Positions 49,416 to 57,755 of a stretch of 64,000 nucleotides of DNA are shown here, in pieces. Both the position numbers and the translations under genes were made by a program. The notes beneath the pieces were generated by a model. The model saw nothing but the letters and a program-made list of their open reading frames with translations. It was not told where the DNA came from and did not search any database. The stretch's first letter is position 1, and each line of letters begins with the position of its first letter. The stretch lies in assembly GCA_030142985.1 (NCBI GenBank), contig CP125320.1:67639-131638 (forward strand), read 5' to 3'. The stretch comes from Candidatus Ruthturnera sp. Tsphm01. Lineage in GTDB: Bacteria > Pseudomonadota > Gammaproteobacteria > PS1 > Pseudothioglobaceae.

Positions 49416-50245
49416 TTAATCACCACCTCTAATTCTAAATCAATATTAAAGTTTGATTTTACGGTTTGTTGGATGTGGCTAATTAAATTTATAATGTCAG
49501 CACTACTGGCTTTATTTTTATTGATAATAAAATTAGCGTGCTTATTTGATACACAAGCATCACCTATACAAATGCCTTTTAATTGACTTTTCTCAATCAG
49601 TTTTGCTGCAAAATGATTTTTTGGATTTTTAAACACACTACCGCAACTTGCCTTGCCAATTGGCTGATGCTGATTGCGTTGATTTAGTAATTGCTTGATA
49701 TTTTGCTGAGGTTCTGTCTGGTTAAATTCCAATGTTGCGTCAATAAAGTATTCATTGGCGTGTTGAGCATGAATATACCGATATCCAATATCAAAATTAT
49801 CTTTCATGCGTTTAGATATAACACCTGATTGGTTAATGGTGGTAACACTAACAACGTATTGCCAAAACTCAGAGCCGAATGCACCTGTATTCATCATTAG
49901 TGCGCCGCCGACAGTGCCTGGAATGGCAGATAGAAACTCGCCACCATACAAATGGTTTGCATGACACAATCTGGATAGTTTTGCCAGTGTTGTACCCGCT
50001 TCGACCCAAAGAGTGTTTTTTTCAATTTTTGTTTGTGTTAAATTGCTTAATTTTATCACCACACCTTTAAAACCTTGGTCGTGCACAATTAAATTACTAC
50101 CCAGCCCTAAAAATAACAATGGTTTGGTATTGGTTTTTAGAAAATTAGATAAGTCGGTGACATCATTTGGGATAAAAAAATCTTGCGCCAATCCACCCGT
50201 TCTAAATGAACAATGCAAACTCATAGGCTCATTATGCAATAGCAA
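49412..50245 (-). CDS. murB: UDP-N-acetylenolpyruvoylglucosamine reductase
   Basis: A FAD-dependent reductase making UDP-MurNAc. The 277-residue protein has CSFRTGGLAQDFFIP, LFLGLGSNLIV, LSAIPGTVGGALMMNTGAFGSE and the active-site Ser region KASCGSVFKNP. The TTG at 50245 is chosen because AAGGG lies about eight bases upstream and it keeps the full N-terminus; an ATG at 50224 would begin just before the conserved SFRTGG. It overlaps ddl by ATGA. Confidence 0.95.
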   Translation of the reverse strand: MLLHNEPMSLHCSFRTGGLAQDFFIPNDVTDLSNFLKTNTKPLLFLGLGSNLIVHDQGFKGVVIKLSNLTQTKIEKNTLWVEAGTTLAKLSRLCHANHLYGGEFLSAIPGTVGGALMMNTGAFGSEFWQYVVSVTTINQSGVISKRMKDNFDIGYRYIHAQHANEYFIDATLEFNQTEPQQNIKQLLNQRNQHQPIGKASCGSVFKNPKNHFAAKLIEKSQLKGICIGDACVSNKHANFIINKNKASSADIINLISHIQQTVKSNFNIDLELEVVIK

Positions 50246-50256
50246 AGCAGTTACCC

Positions 50257-51666
50257 TTAAGCATAGTTGGATTTTAGCAAACCAGGCAGAGTATGAATAT
50301 CGCCTGCACCTAATGTTAATAGTACATCATTGTTATTAACAATGTTAGGCAGTACAGTTAAAATTTCTTGTGGATTTTTTATCACCACTGGATTTAAGCC
50401 AGAGCGCCTTCTAATTGCATCAGCCAAGGTGGAAGAATTAATACGAGTAATAGGTTCTTCTTGGGCTTGGTATATGTCTAGTAATATGAGTGCATCAGCG
50501 TTGCTAAGTGTGCGGGCAAAATCATCAAACAAATCACGCGTACGAGAATAGCGGTGTGGCTGGAAAATAACAATTAAACGTCTATCTTGATAGGTGTCTT
50601 TAAGAGATTCAAATACGGCACTAATTTCTTTTGGATGATGTCCATAATCATCAAACAAAGACACTTGGGCATTATTGATATTTAGTTTTCCATGATGCTC
50701 AAGTCGCCTAGCAACACCAGAAAAATTAACCAGTGCTTTTTGAATAATGTTAATTTCAATATTAAGTTCACAGCAAATACCAATCGCTGCCAGTGTGTTA
50801 AGAATATTATGCCTACCGATTAGATTCAGCTTGATAGGGAATGGCTTTGTATATTTATCATAAACAACATCAAAGTGCATTTGCATGCTCACTTGTTTTA
50901 CGTTAATGGCTCGAATATCAGCGTTGTCATTAAAGCCATAAGTGACTAATGGACGATGAATGTTGTTTAATATTTCGTTCACTCCTTCATCATCTTTGCA
51001 CATAACACAAGTGCCATAAAATGGCAAATTAGCACTAAACCTAATAAAGGCATCTTTTAAGTTTTGGTAATCATTGCCATAAGTCGCCATATGCTCATGG
51101 TCAATATTAGTAATCACACTTAGCATGGGTTGTAAGTGCAAGAATGAAGCGTCGGACTCATCCGCCTCAGCGATTAAATAGTCACTCTCACCCAACTTGG
51201 CATTAATCCCGCTTGAATTTAATATTCCTCCAATAATATAGGTTGGATCAAGTTCAGCTGTATTGAGTATGTGGGTAATAATACTGGTGGTCGTTGTCTT
51301 TCCATGGGTGCCTGCAATCGCAATGCCAAATCTAAAACGCATTAATTCTGCCAACATCTCTGCGCGAGGTACAATTGGAATATTAAGTTGACGCGCCTTA
51401 ATTATCTCTGGATTATCATCCTTAATCGCACTAGAGATCACCACTACTTGTGCATTTTTTATATTATCTTGGTGGTGCTTATGATAAATTTTACATTCCA
51501 TTTCCACCAATCTGTTGGTGATTTTGCTTTGATTAATATCCGAGCCAGACACGCTATAACCAAGATTATGTAGCACCTCAGCAATACCACTCATACCTGA
51601 GCCGCCAATACCAACAAAATGAATATTATTCATTCTAGATTTAAATACCATACGTAAATCTTTCAT
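50257..51666 (-). CDS. murC: UDP-N-acetylmuramate--L-alanine ligase
   Basis: Adds L-alanine to UDP-MurNAc. The 469-residue protein has HFVGIGGSGMSGIAEVL, the P-loop AGTHGKTTTTSII, EADESDASFLHL and DDYGHHPKEISAVF. The ATG at 51666 overlaps the ispF stop as TAATG; an internal ATG 33 bases later is a possible alternative nearer the family N-terminus. It heads the murC-murB-ddl-ftsQ run. Confidence 0.97.
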   Translation of the reverse strand: MKDLRMVFKSRMNNIHFVGIGGSGMSGIAEVLHNLGYSVSGSDINQSKITNRLVEMECKIYHKHHQDNIKNAQVVVISSAIKDDNPEIIKARQLNIPIVPRAEMLAELMRFRFGIAIAGTHGKTTTTSIITHILNTAELDPTYIIGGILNSSGINAKLGESDYLIAEADESDASFLHLQPMLSVITNIDHEHMATYGNDYQNLKDAFIRFSANLPFYGTCVMCKDDEGVNEILNNIHRPLVTYGFNDNADIRAINVKQVSMQMHFDVVYDKYTKPFPIKLNLIGRHNILNTLAAIGICCELNIEINIIQKALVNFSGVARRLEHHGKLNINNAQVSLFDDYGHHPKEISAVFESLKDTYQDRRLIVIFQPHRYSRTRDLFDDFARTLSNADALILLDIYQAQEEPITRINSSTLADAIRRRSGLNPVVIKNPQEILTVLPNIVNNNDVLLTLGAGDIHTLPGLLKSNYA

Positions 51667-52136
51667 TATTTTATTACCGTAATAATGCTAAAAACTTGAA
51701 TTCCTCCCCCCTTGCCAAACTCAGTTAACTCTTCGCCAGTGGTCGCGGTAATGCCCACATCTTCAGGTGCAATATCTAGTAATTTAGCAATGTTAAACTT
51801 CATTTTTTCGATCATAGGAGAAATTTTAGGATGCAAACACTCAATGGAAATAGCAATATGCTGAATTTTCCAATCACTCAAATCATTAAATGCCAATTTC
51901 AAATACTCAGCACTATCAGTCACACCTTGCTTGTGTAAAGCATCTGCTTTAGCACCCAATACGTTAACGCCAGTAATAGAAGAAACCGCATTTGTGATTG
52001 AATGCAAAACCACATCACCATCACTATTGGCATTAAGACCCTTTGGATAATCAAACACAACACCTGCCAAAACAAGTGGCTTATTCGTATCACAAAATGC
52101 ATGAGAGTCTTGTCCTAATCCAGTTTTTATTTTCAT
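51666..52136 (-). CDS. ispF: 2-C-methyl-D-erythritol 2,4-cyclodiphosphate synthase
   Basis: A 156-residue MEP-pathway enzyme. The zinc-binding Asp and His are in GLGQDSHAFCD (usually DVHRF-like), and SDGDVVLHSITNAV holds the second metal His. ITATTGEELTEFGKGGGIQ is the C-terminal active-site segment, with TTGEELT replacing the common TTTEKLG. In most relatives it follows ispD, but here 5.6 kb of accessory DNA intervenes. Confidence 0.95.
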   Translation of the reverse strand: MKIKTGLGQDSHAFCDTNKPLVLAGVVFDYPKGLNANSDGDVVLHSITNAVSSITGVNVLGAKADALHKQGVTDSAEYLKLAFNDLSDWKIQHIAISIECLHPKISPMIEKMKFNIAKLLDIAPEDVGITATTGEELTEFGKGGGIQVFSIITVIK

Positions 52137-52222
52137 TGCTAGATGAATGTTTTTGTCAAAACTTTTATTTTAATGTTTTATGATTAAGATTTAACCTTTT
52201 TATTTTTAAAAATTAATTAAGG

Positions 52223-52236
52223 CCTTTGTATAAATA
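52223..52236 (+). repeat. IS-like terminal sequence, left border of the ispF/ispD interval
   Basis: CCTTTGTATAAATA here is repeated exactly, in inverted orientation, at 57738-57751. A four-base GG/GA-type extension resembles the GAGACCTTTGCATAA-like ends found elsewhere in the interval. It is interpreted as a relic IS terminus; the family is not certain. Confidence 0.5.
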
Positions 52237-52310
52237 GTGTCAAATATTAAAAACAAGTTCACAATCAGGATATTTTATTGAATAATAAACTGTGCTTACA
52301 GGTAGGATTA

Positions 52311-52600
52311 ATGAAAATTAGTATTTTTTGAAACCTTATGATGTGGCTATGTCTTCTTATTTAACTAGTGATACGCATAAGAGTGTTGCCAATAATGTTG
52401 AAATCGAACACGCTTATGGAATATCAAATGCTTGCACAACTTGCCATATTTGTCTGTGTGAGGAGTTTAAGTTCAGTAAATAAGTCAAATGAATCCGAAT
52501 ATAATTTATTGGATAAAGCTTGGGGTTTAAATCCAAATTCTCGCCTATCTTGCTAAACGATTATAGTGGCACTGATTTAGTAAACTTGTCTGCCTTTTAG
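52311..52600 (+). pseudogene. fdx: Degenerate isc-type [2Fe-2S] ferredoxin
   Basis: Homology to Fdx is clear: NVEIEHAYGISNACTTCHI in one frame continues as NESEYNLLDKAWGLNPNSRL-SC in another, with a frameshift near 52465. A further shifted GTDLV…LSAF matches the usual C-terminal end. The first cluster ligand Cys (HAC in Fdx) is Tyr, and several stops occur, including one a few codons after the ATG at 52311. The ATG still has AGG upstream. The gene is dead. Its ISC function must be covered by another copy or another ferredoxin. Confidence 0.8.
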
Positions 52601-52689
52601 TCAAAATGAGCATGTGTATCATTCTAGGTGTTAATTTTGAGAGTAGAAAAAATTGTTTGGGCTTATGACTGTTAAAAAAACGAACATTT

Positions 52690-53240
52690 TAAGTTCTAGT
52701 TGGCGCGGCTTAATGATATTTAAAATTGTGACATTAAGGATATTTTAATCGCTTTAATCGATGGGTTAACAGGCTTACATAGGGCAATTAATGCAGTGTT
52801 TATGCAGACTGATGTGCAACTTTGTATTGTTCATATGGTGAGAAACTCATTAAAATATATGAACCACAAAGGATAGAAATCAAGTTGCTGGTGATTTAAA
52901 ATAAATCTATCAGTCAATCACTGAACAAAAGGTTTTGCCTGTATTAGATGAATTTGAATACAGGCGGAACAAACAAACCCTAGGTATTGCTAAATCATGG
53001 CGACAAAATTGGGATAATGTTACCACTTTGTTTGCCCGTCCTTAAATTATAAATTCAGTGCTTAGGAAATCCATCAAGAATTGTAAGATTTTTTAATCAT
53101 GAATCTACATTTAAGGTTTTTTTTGCCATTGAGGCGGCGAACAAAAATAAATAAATTATGCCAGTTGAGAATAATAAGTTAGATTATAATGCTGCATGAA
53201 AATAAATTGAAAAATTACGCTTGATTGATGAGAAGAGGGC
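52690..53240 (+). pseudogene. IS256-family transposase relic
   Basis: Fragments align in order with mutator-type transposases: DIKDILIALIDGLTGLHRAI and VQLCIVHMVRNSLKYMNHKG, then (after stops) a segment like SITEQKVLPVLDEFE, and KSWRQNWDNVTTLFARP. Stop codons interrupt at several points (for example the TAG at about 52874), and the C-terminal part is barely recognisable. Ends are not defined. Nothing else is seen in 52601-53288. Confidence 0.75.
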
Positions 53241-53288
53241 TGTGCAGTTTTTTTTTTTTGCTAATTATCAACGTTAAAATATAACACT

Positions 53289-53459
53289 ATGAAATATTAT
53301 TTAATCTCTTTTATACCTCTAATATTGACAACACCTTTGTTTGGTGAGGGGGTTTGGTTTGGTATACCAGTTTGGGCAATATTTGCATTATTGTTTGCTG
53401 TTATTTATGCCAGTAGCGTAATTTGGCTTATTAACAACAAGTGGGAAGACTTATCATAA
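53289..53459 (+). CDS. Small membrane protein paired with symporter, copy 1
   Basis: A 56-residue protein with two hydrophobic segments (YLISFIPLILTTPLFG and WAIFALLFAVIYASSVIWLI) and a short charged tail. It precedes an SSS symporter by six bases. Small two-helix partner proteins accompany several SSS transporters (for example YhdT with PanF), so an accessory-subunit role is plausible but inferred. The same protein sequence recurs in the duplicated copy downstream. Confidence 0.65.
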   Translation: MKYYLISFIPLILTTPLFGEGVWFGIPVWAIFALLFAVIYASSVIWLINNKWEDLS

Positions 53460-53465
53460 AGCATT

Positions 53466-54896
53466 ATGATGAATTTAATTGAAATTTGGGTGATTGGCAT
53501 TTATTTATTAAGTTTGCTTGTTGTTGGCGCGTATGGACACCATAAAAGTAAAAATAACAGTCTAACTGACTTGTATTTAGGCGGGCGAGAATTTGGGGTT
53601 TTAACGCTTTTTTTAACTTTTTATGCCTCACTATATAGCGGCGACACTATTATTGGGTTTTCTTCTGTGGCTTATCAAAATGGCTGGCTATCACTTATGT
53701 ATATCAGCTTTATGGTAGCTGTGAGTGGAAGTTTATTAAGCTATGCACCCAAACTTTACAAACTTGCTAAAGAAAGAAATTATATTACTTTAAGTGATTA
53801 TATCAGTGATCGTTATCCCAATAAAGTACTACATTATTTAGTTATTTTGGCTGTTTTATTTGTTTTGGGTAGTTATATTTTAAGTAATTTAAAAGCCATT
53901 GGTACGATTGTCCAATCGCTCTCAGATGGTGTGATTTCTTATTCTTTTGGGGTTGTTGCGCTAACGATTATTATTTTTATCTACGAAAGTTTAGGCGGAA
54001 TGCGCTCTGTTGTTTTCACTGATGCTATTCAGGGGGTTTTGCTGTTAATAACAATTCAAATTATTTTTTTTGTGGTGTTGTTTGAGTTTGGGTTAAACCC
54101 AAATGTAGAAAATACAAACATTCAAGAAATCATGACATTACCGAGTGGCAATCAACAAATTAACTGGCTTAGCACTGTCTTTTTAGCCTTTTTTAGTGTT
54201 TCAGTTTTCCCACATGCTATTCAACGAATTTTTATCGTTAAAAAAGAAAGCAATTTAAAAAAAATCTTCAAACTTATGACATTTACGCCATTTTTCACCA
54301 CATTGCCTGTTATTATTATTGCTATTATTGCGATTGACGTTCTGCCAGAATTATCCAAAGCGCAAAGTGAAAATGTTATGCCTTTAATGTTAAGCAAAAT
54401 ATCTCATTTGCCGTTTTTACATTGGATTATTGTGTTGTTTTTTGCTGCTGCTTTGGCGGCAATTATGTCTACCATTGACTCAAGTAATATCGCCATGCAT
54501 TCTACTTTAGTTAAAAATATTTATTTACAATATTTTCCTAACAGTACCGGATTAGAAATAAAATACATCTCTATGCTTATTTCATTGGTTATTCTCAGCC
54601 TACTTGCTTATTTTGCATTAGCCATTAACGTTTCCATTTGGGCAATTATAAGATTAAAATTAGAGGTTTTGGCACAACTTTTTCCAATGATTGTTTTAGG
54701 TGTTTGGACACAAAACATTAATGCGCAATCTGTTTTGATAGGATTAGTAACAGGGCTTGTGGTGTTGCTATATTTAGCATTTTTCTCAAGTATACCAAAA
54801 CCACTCAATATTCACGCAGGGCTTTGGGCGCTTAGTGCTAATTTTATTGCCATATTCACTATGCATAATTTTAAAAATATCGTCCTAAATAGGTGA
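53466..54896 (+). CDS. Sodium:solute symporter (SSS family), copy 1
   Basis: A 476-residue membrane protein with about 13 hydrophobic segments and the SSS fold. Hallmarks include DLYLGGREFGVLTLFLTFYA, the helix-5 region NLKAIGTIVQSLSDG, YESLGGMRSVVFTDAIQG (an SSS signature) and AAALAAIMSTIDSSN. It takes up a solute with Na+. The neighbouring nucleoside-hydrolase-like gene hints at nucleosides, but this is only contextual. It differs from copy 2 mainly around residues 55-85. Confidence 0.92.
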   Translation: MMNLIEIWVIGIYLLSLLVVGAYGHHKSKNNSLTDLYLGGREFGVLTLFLTFYASLYSGDTIIGFSSVAYQNGWLSLMYISFMVAVSGSLLSYAPKLYKLAKERNYITLSDYISDRYPNKVLHYLVILAVLFVLGSYILSNLKAIGTIVQSLSDGVISYSFGVVALTIIIFIYESLGGMRSVVFTDAIQGVLLLITIQIIFFVVLFEFGLNPNVENTNIQEIMTLPSGNQQINWLSTVFLAFFSVSVFPHAIQRIFIVKKESNLKKIFKLMTFTPFFTTLPVIIIAIIAIDVLPELSKAQSENVMPLMLSKISHLPFLHWIIVLFFAAALAAIMSTIDSSNIAMHSTLVKNIYLQYFPNSTGLEIKYISMLISLVILSLLAYFALAINVSIWAIIRLKLEVLAQLFPMIVLGVWTQNINAQSVLIGLVTGLVVLLYLAFFSSIPKPLNIHAGLWALSANFIAIFTMHNFKNIVLNR

Positions 54897-55123
54897 ATAT
54901 TTTAAACATTCCAAGTGTTTTTTTGGTTGGCTTATGCAAAGGTCTCAATACCATTAAACATTATTTAATCTCTTTTATACCTCTAATATTGACAACACCT
55001 TTGTTTGGTGAAGGGGTTTGGTTTGGTATACCAGTTTGGGCAATATTTGCATTATTGTTTGCTGTTATTTATGCCAGTAGCGTAATTTGGCTTATTAACA
55101 ACAAGTGGGAAGACTTATCATAA
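54893..55123 (+). CDS. Small membrane protein, copy 2, with altered 5' end
   Basis: The last 55 codons match copy 1 almost exactly. The ATG of copy 1 corresponds to ATT at 54953. The frame stays open upstream through IS-like sequence to a GTG at 54893 that overlaps the stop of symporter 1 (GTGA), or a TTG at 54923. If translated it would gain about 20 unrelated residues (NILNIPSVFLVGLCKG…). It may be poorly expressed or decaying. Confidence 0.5.
   Translation: MNILNIPSVFLVGLCKGLNTIKHYLISFIPLILTTPLFGEGVWFGIPVWAIFALLFAVIYASSVIWLINNKWEDLS
54932..54946 (+). repeat. IS-like right-end sequence at the duplication junction
   Basis: TTATGCAAAGGTCTC matches the orientation and sequence type of the end at 57741-57755 (TTATACAAAGGTCTC, one difference). 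It is positioned exactly where copy 2 loses similarity to the region upstream of copy 1. Confidence 0.5.
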
Positions 55124-55129
55124 AGCATT

Positions 55130-56560
55130 ATGATGAATTTAATTGAAATTTGGGTGATTGGCATTTATTTATTAAGTTTGCTTGTTGTTGGCGCGTATGG
55201 ACACCATAAAAGTAAAAATAACAGTCTAACTGACTTGTATTTAGGCGGGCGAGAATTTGGGGTTTTAACGCTTTTTTTAACTTTCTATGCCACACAATAT
55301 AGCGGCAACACTATTATTGGGTTTTCTTCTAAGGCTTATCAAGATGGCTGGCTGGCACTCTTAACTGTTATTTTTATGATAGCTGTGATTGGAGGCTTAT
55401 TAAGCTATGCACCCAAACTTTACAAACTTGCTAAAGAAAGAAACTATATTACTTTAAGTGATTTTATTAGTGATCGTTATCCCAATAGAACACTACATTA
55501 TTTGGTGATTTTGGTTGTTATATTTGTTTTAGGTAATTATATTTTAAGTAATTTAAAAGCCATTGGCACGATTGTCCAAACACTCTCAGATGGTGCGATT
55601 TCTTATTCTTTTGGGGTTGTTGCGCTAACGATTATTATTTTTATCTACGAAAGTTTAGGCGGAATGCGCTCTGTTGTTTTCACTGATGCTATTCAGGGGG
55701 TTTTGCTGTTAATAACAATTCAAATTATTTTTTTTGTGGTGTTGTTTGAGTTTGGGTTAAACCCAAATGTAGAAAGTACAAACATTCAAGAAGTCATGAC
55801 ACTGCCGAGTGGCAATCAACAAATCAAATGGCTTAGCACTGTCTTTTTAGCTTTTTTTGGTATTTCAATTTACCCACATGCGATTCAACGAATTTTTATC
55901 GCTAAAAAAGAAAGCGATTTAAAAAAATCCTTCAAACTTATGACATTTATGCCATTTTTCACCACATTGCCTGTTATTGTTATTGCTATTATTGCGGTTG
56001 ACGTTCTGCCAGAATTATCCAAAGCGCAAAGTGAAAATGTTATACCTTTAATGTTAAGCAAAATCTCTCATTTGCCGTTTTTACATTGGATTATTGTGTT
56101 GTTTTTTGCCGCAGCTTTGGCAGCAATTATGTCTACCATTGACTCAAGTAATATCGCCGTGCATTCTATTTTAGTTAAAAATATTTATTTACAATATTTT
56201 CCTAACAGCACCGAATTAAAAATAAAATACATCTCCATGCTTGTTTCATTGGTTATTCTCAGCCTGCTTGCTTATCTTGCATTAGCCATTAGCTCTTCCA
56301 TTTGGGCAATTGTAATATTAAAATTAGAAGTTTTGGCACAACTTTTTCCAATGATTGTTTTAGGCGTTTGGACACGAAGCATTAATGCACAATCTGTTTT
56401 GATAGGATTAGTAACAGGGCTTGTGGTTTTGCTATATTTAACACTGTTCTCAAGTATACCAAAACCACTCAATATTCACGCAGGGCTTTGGGCGCTTAGT
56501 ACTAATTTTATTGCCATATTCACTATGCATAATTTTAAAAATATCGTTCTAAATAGGTGA
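55130..56560 (+). CDS. Sodium:solute symporter (SSS family), copy 2
   Basis: A 476-residue paralogue of the preceding symporter, with the same start context and length. The first 55 residues and the SLGGMRSVVFTDAIQGVLLL region are identical, while helices 2-3 differ at many positions: YASLYSGDT against YATQYSGNT, and GWLSLMYISFMVAVSG against GWLALLTVIFMIAVIG. That patchwork suggests altered substrate preference combined with gene conversion elsewhere. It is convergent with the nucleoside-hydrolase-like gene. Confidence 0.92.
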   Translation: MMNLIEIWVIGIYLLSLLVVGAYGHHKSKNNSLTDLYLGGREFGVLTLFLTFYATQYSGNTIIGFSSKAYQDGWLALLTVIFMIAVIGGLLSYAPKLYKLAKERNYITLSDFISDRYPNRTLHYLVILVVIFVLGNYILSNLKAIGTIVQTLSDGAISYSFGVVALTIIIFIYESLGGMRSVVFTDAIQGVLLLITIQIIFFVVLFEFGLNPNVESTNIQEVMTLPSGNQQIKWLSTVFLAFFGISIYPHAIQRIFIAKKESDLKKSFKLMTFMPFFTTLPVIVIAIIAVDVLPELSKAQSENVIPLMLSKISHLPFLHWIIVLFFAAALAAIMSTIDSSNIAVHSILVKNIYLQYFPNSTELKIKYISMLVSLVILSLLAYLALAISSSIWAIVILKLEVLAQLFPMIVLGVWTRSINAQSVLIGLVTGLVVLLYLTLFSSIPKPLNIHAGLWALSTNFIAIFTMHNFKNIVLNR

Positions 56561-56592
56561 ATATTTTAAACATTTCGATATAAATTCAAGCA

Positions 56593-57570
56593 TTATTGAT
56601 TTTCAATAAAAGAAGCGATAAAAATTTTAGCAAAATAATCTTTATTGGCATCCATACAAACAACTACTTTAAACCCTTGATTGTCTCTTTTGGTTTGACC
56701 TGATGTATCCGATAGACCAGAAACTATCATTTTTTGATTAATTGAAAGTGTCAATGTTTGCAGTGTAACTAATTTATTAATATCTGCTTGATTTAAATTA
56801 ACAAGTACACAAGCAGCAAGCGGGTCAAAGATTGGATAGGCAGTAGCACCACTAAAATATTTAGTTAACATTTTTCCTACATATTCAGCAGCAATTCCAT
56901 GTGTTTTGGCTTTAAAATTATCAGCAAAATCATGATTAAAAATTATTTTTTGACAAGCATCAAGTGGCACGATAACAATAGATAATCCACTACTAAAAAT
57001 ACTTTGCATACCACTTACATCAATAAAAACATTCCACTCAGCTACTTGATTAAAACTATAATTATCGGTTAAATCTTTTAAATTTCCAAGGGTGTCAATA
57101 GCACCCCCCATAACAACAACTTTAGCTATTTTTGATTTTATTCCATTCGTAAATTTACTCGACTTAACAAAGCTACCAAAATTAGTACCACCACCAATAA
57201 TTAAAATAGACACAGGATTGGTTGATTTTTCAATAATATCAATATAAAACTCCTCAATAGAGTTCTCATATAATTTTGCATCTGAAGCTGGGATATCAAT
57301 ACCCATAAAGTTTTTTGTATTGTCTCTTATTTCTTTAGGATAAATATTTGAATAAATTAATGGTTGTTGAGCGCCAGCCACAACAGGTATTTTGTAATCT
57401 AATTCTAAAATTTTTAATAATGCTAAAGCATTGCGACTACCCGATTCAAGGTAACAACCACCTGTCCCAGTAACAGAAATACCCATAATTTCAATGTCTG
57501 TGTGATTTAATAAATAAAGAATAGCTATCCAGTCATCAATCATCATATCTGTATCAATAATAATTTTCAT
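56593..57570 (-). CDS. Nucleoside hydrolase-like protein (IU-NH family)
   Basis: A 325-residue protein with the calcium-binding N-terminus IIIDTDMMIDDWIAI (DTDxxxDD, as in nucleoside N-ribohydrolases), ISVTGTGGCYLESGSRNAL, VVAGAQQPL, and VVMGGAIDTLGN. In the C-terminal site the usual HDPLA reads FDPLAA, so the His that often protonates the leaving base is absent. It may hydrolyse pyrimidine or atypical nucleosides or have another N-riboside substrate. AAGGAAAT precedes the ATG. Confidence 0.85.
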   Translation of the reverse strand: MKIIIDTDMMIDDWIAILYLLNHTDIEIMGISVTGTGGCYLESGSRNALALLKILELDYKIPVVAGAQQPLIYSNIYPKEIRDNTKNFMGIDIPASDAKLYENSIEEFYIDIIEKSTNPVSILIIGGGTNFGSFVKSSKFTNGIKSKIAKVVVMGGAIDTLGNLKDLTDNYSFNQVAEWNVFIDVSGMQSIFSSGLSIVIVPLDACQKIIFNHDFADNFKAKTHGIAAEYVGKMLTKYFSGATAYPIFDPLAACVLVNLNQADINKLVTLQTLTLSINQKMIVSGLSDTSGQTKRDNQGFKVVVCMDANKDYFAKIFIASFIENQ

Positions 57571-57594
57571 ATAATTTCCTTGATTAAAAAAAGG

Positions 57595-57755
57595 GAGGCC
57601 TTTGCATTATTATAGGCGATTAACAAAATGATGAGTGTTATCAGATTGGGAATTTTTAAAATCCACTCTTGGTAGAGTTAAGGGTGTTTTTAACAAGTTT
57701 CTAGGTTGATGAAAGGTGGTGTTTTGATGGTTATTTATATTTATACAAAGGTCTC
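57595..57755. mobile_element. 161-bp MITE-like element at the 3' end of ispD
   Basis: The ends are imperfect inverted repeats: GAGGCCTTTGCATTATTATA at 57595-57614 and, on the other strand, GAGACCTTTGTATAAATATA from 57755, with 16 of 20 bases matching. The interior has no coding frame. The right end overlaps the last codons and stop of ispD. No clear target duplication was found. It could be an internally deleted IS. Confidence 0.55.

Larger units (their letters stand above)
53289..56577 (+). repeat. Tandem duplication of a small-protein/symporter cassette
   Basis: The two cassettes are offset by exactly 1664 bases at each boundary (small-gene stop, symporter start, symporter stop), so there are no net indels between copies. 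Near-identical DNA runs from about 53295/54959 to about 54910/56574. Divergence is concentrated in a few patches. Between the copies, about 54911-54946 is foreign and ends TTATGCAAAGGTCTC, which resembles an IS end. Confidence 0.9.

Noticed and set aside
52368..52556. Short plus-strand open frame of 62 codons
   Set aside because: Its second half is out-of-frame ferredoxin sequence (LLDKAWGLNPNSRL). It is part of the fdx pseudogene, not a separate gene.
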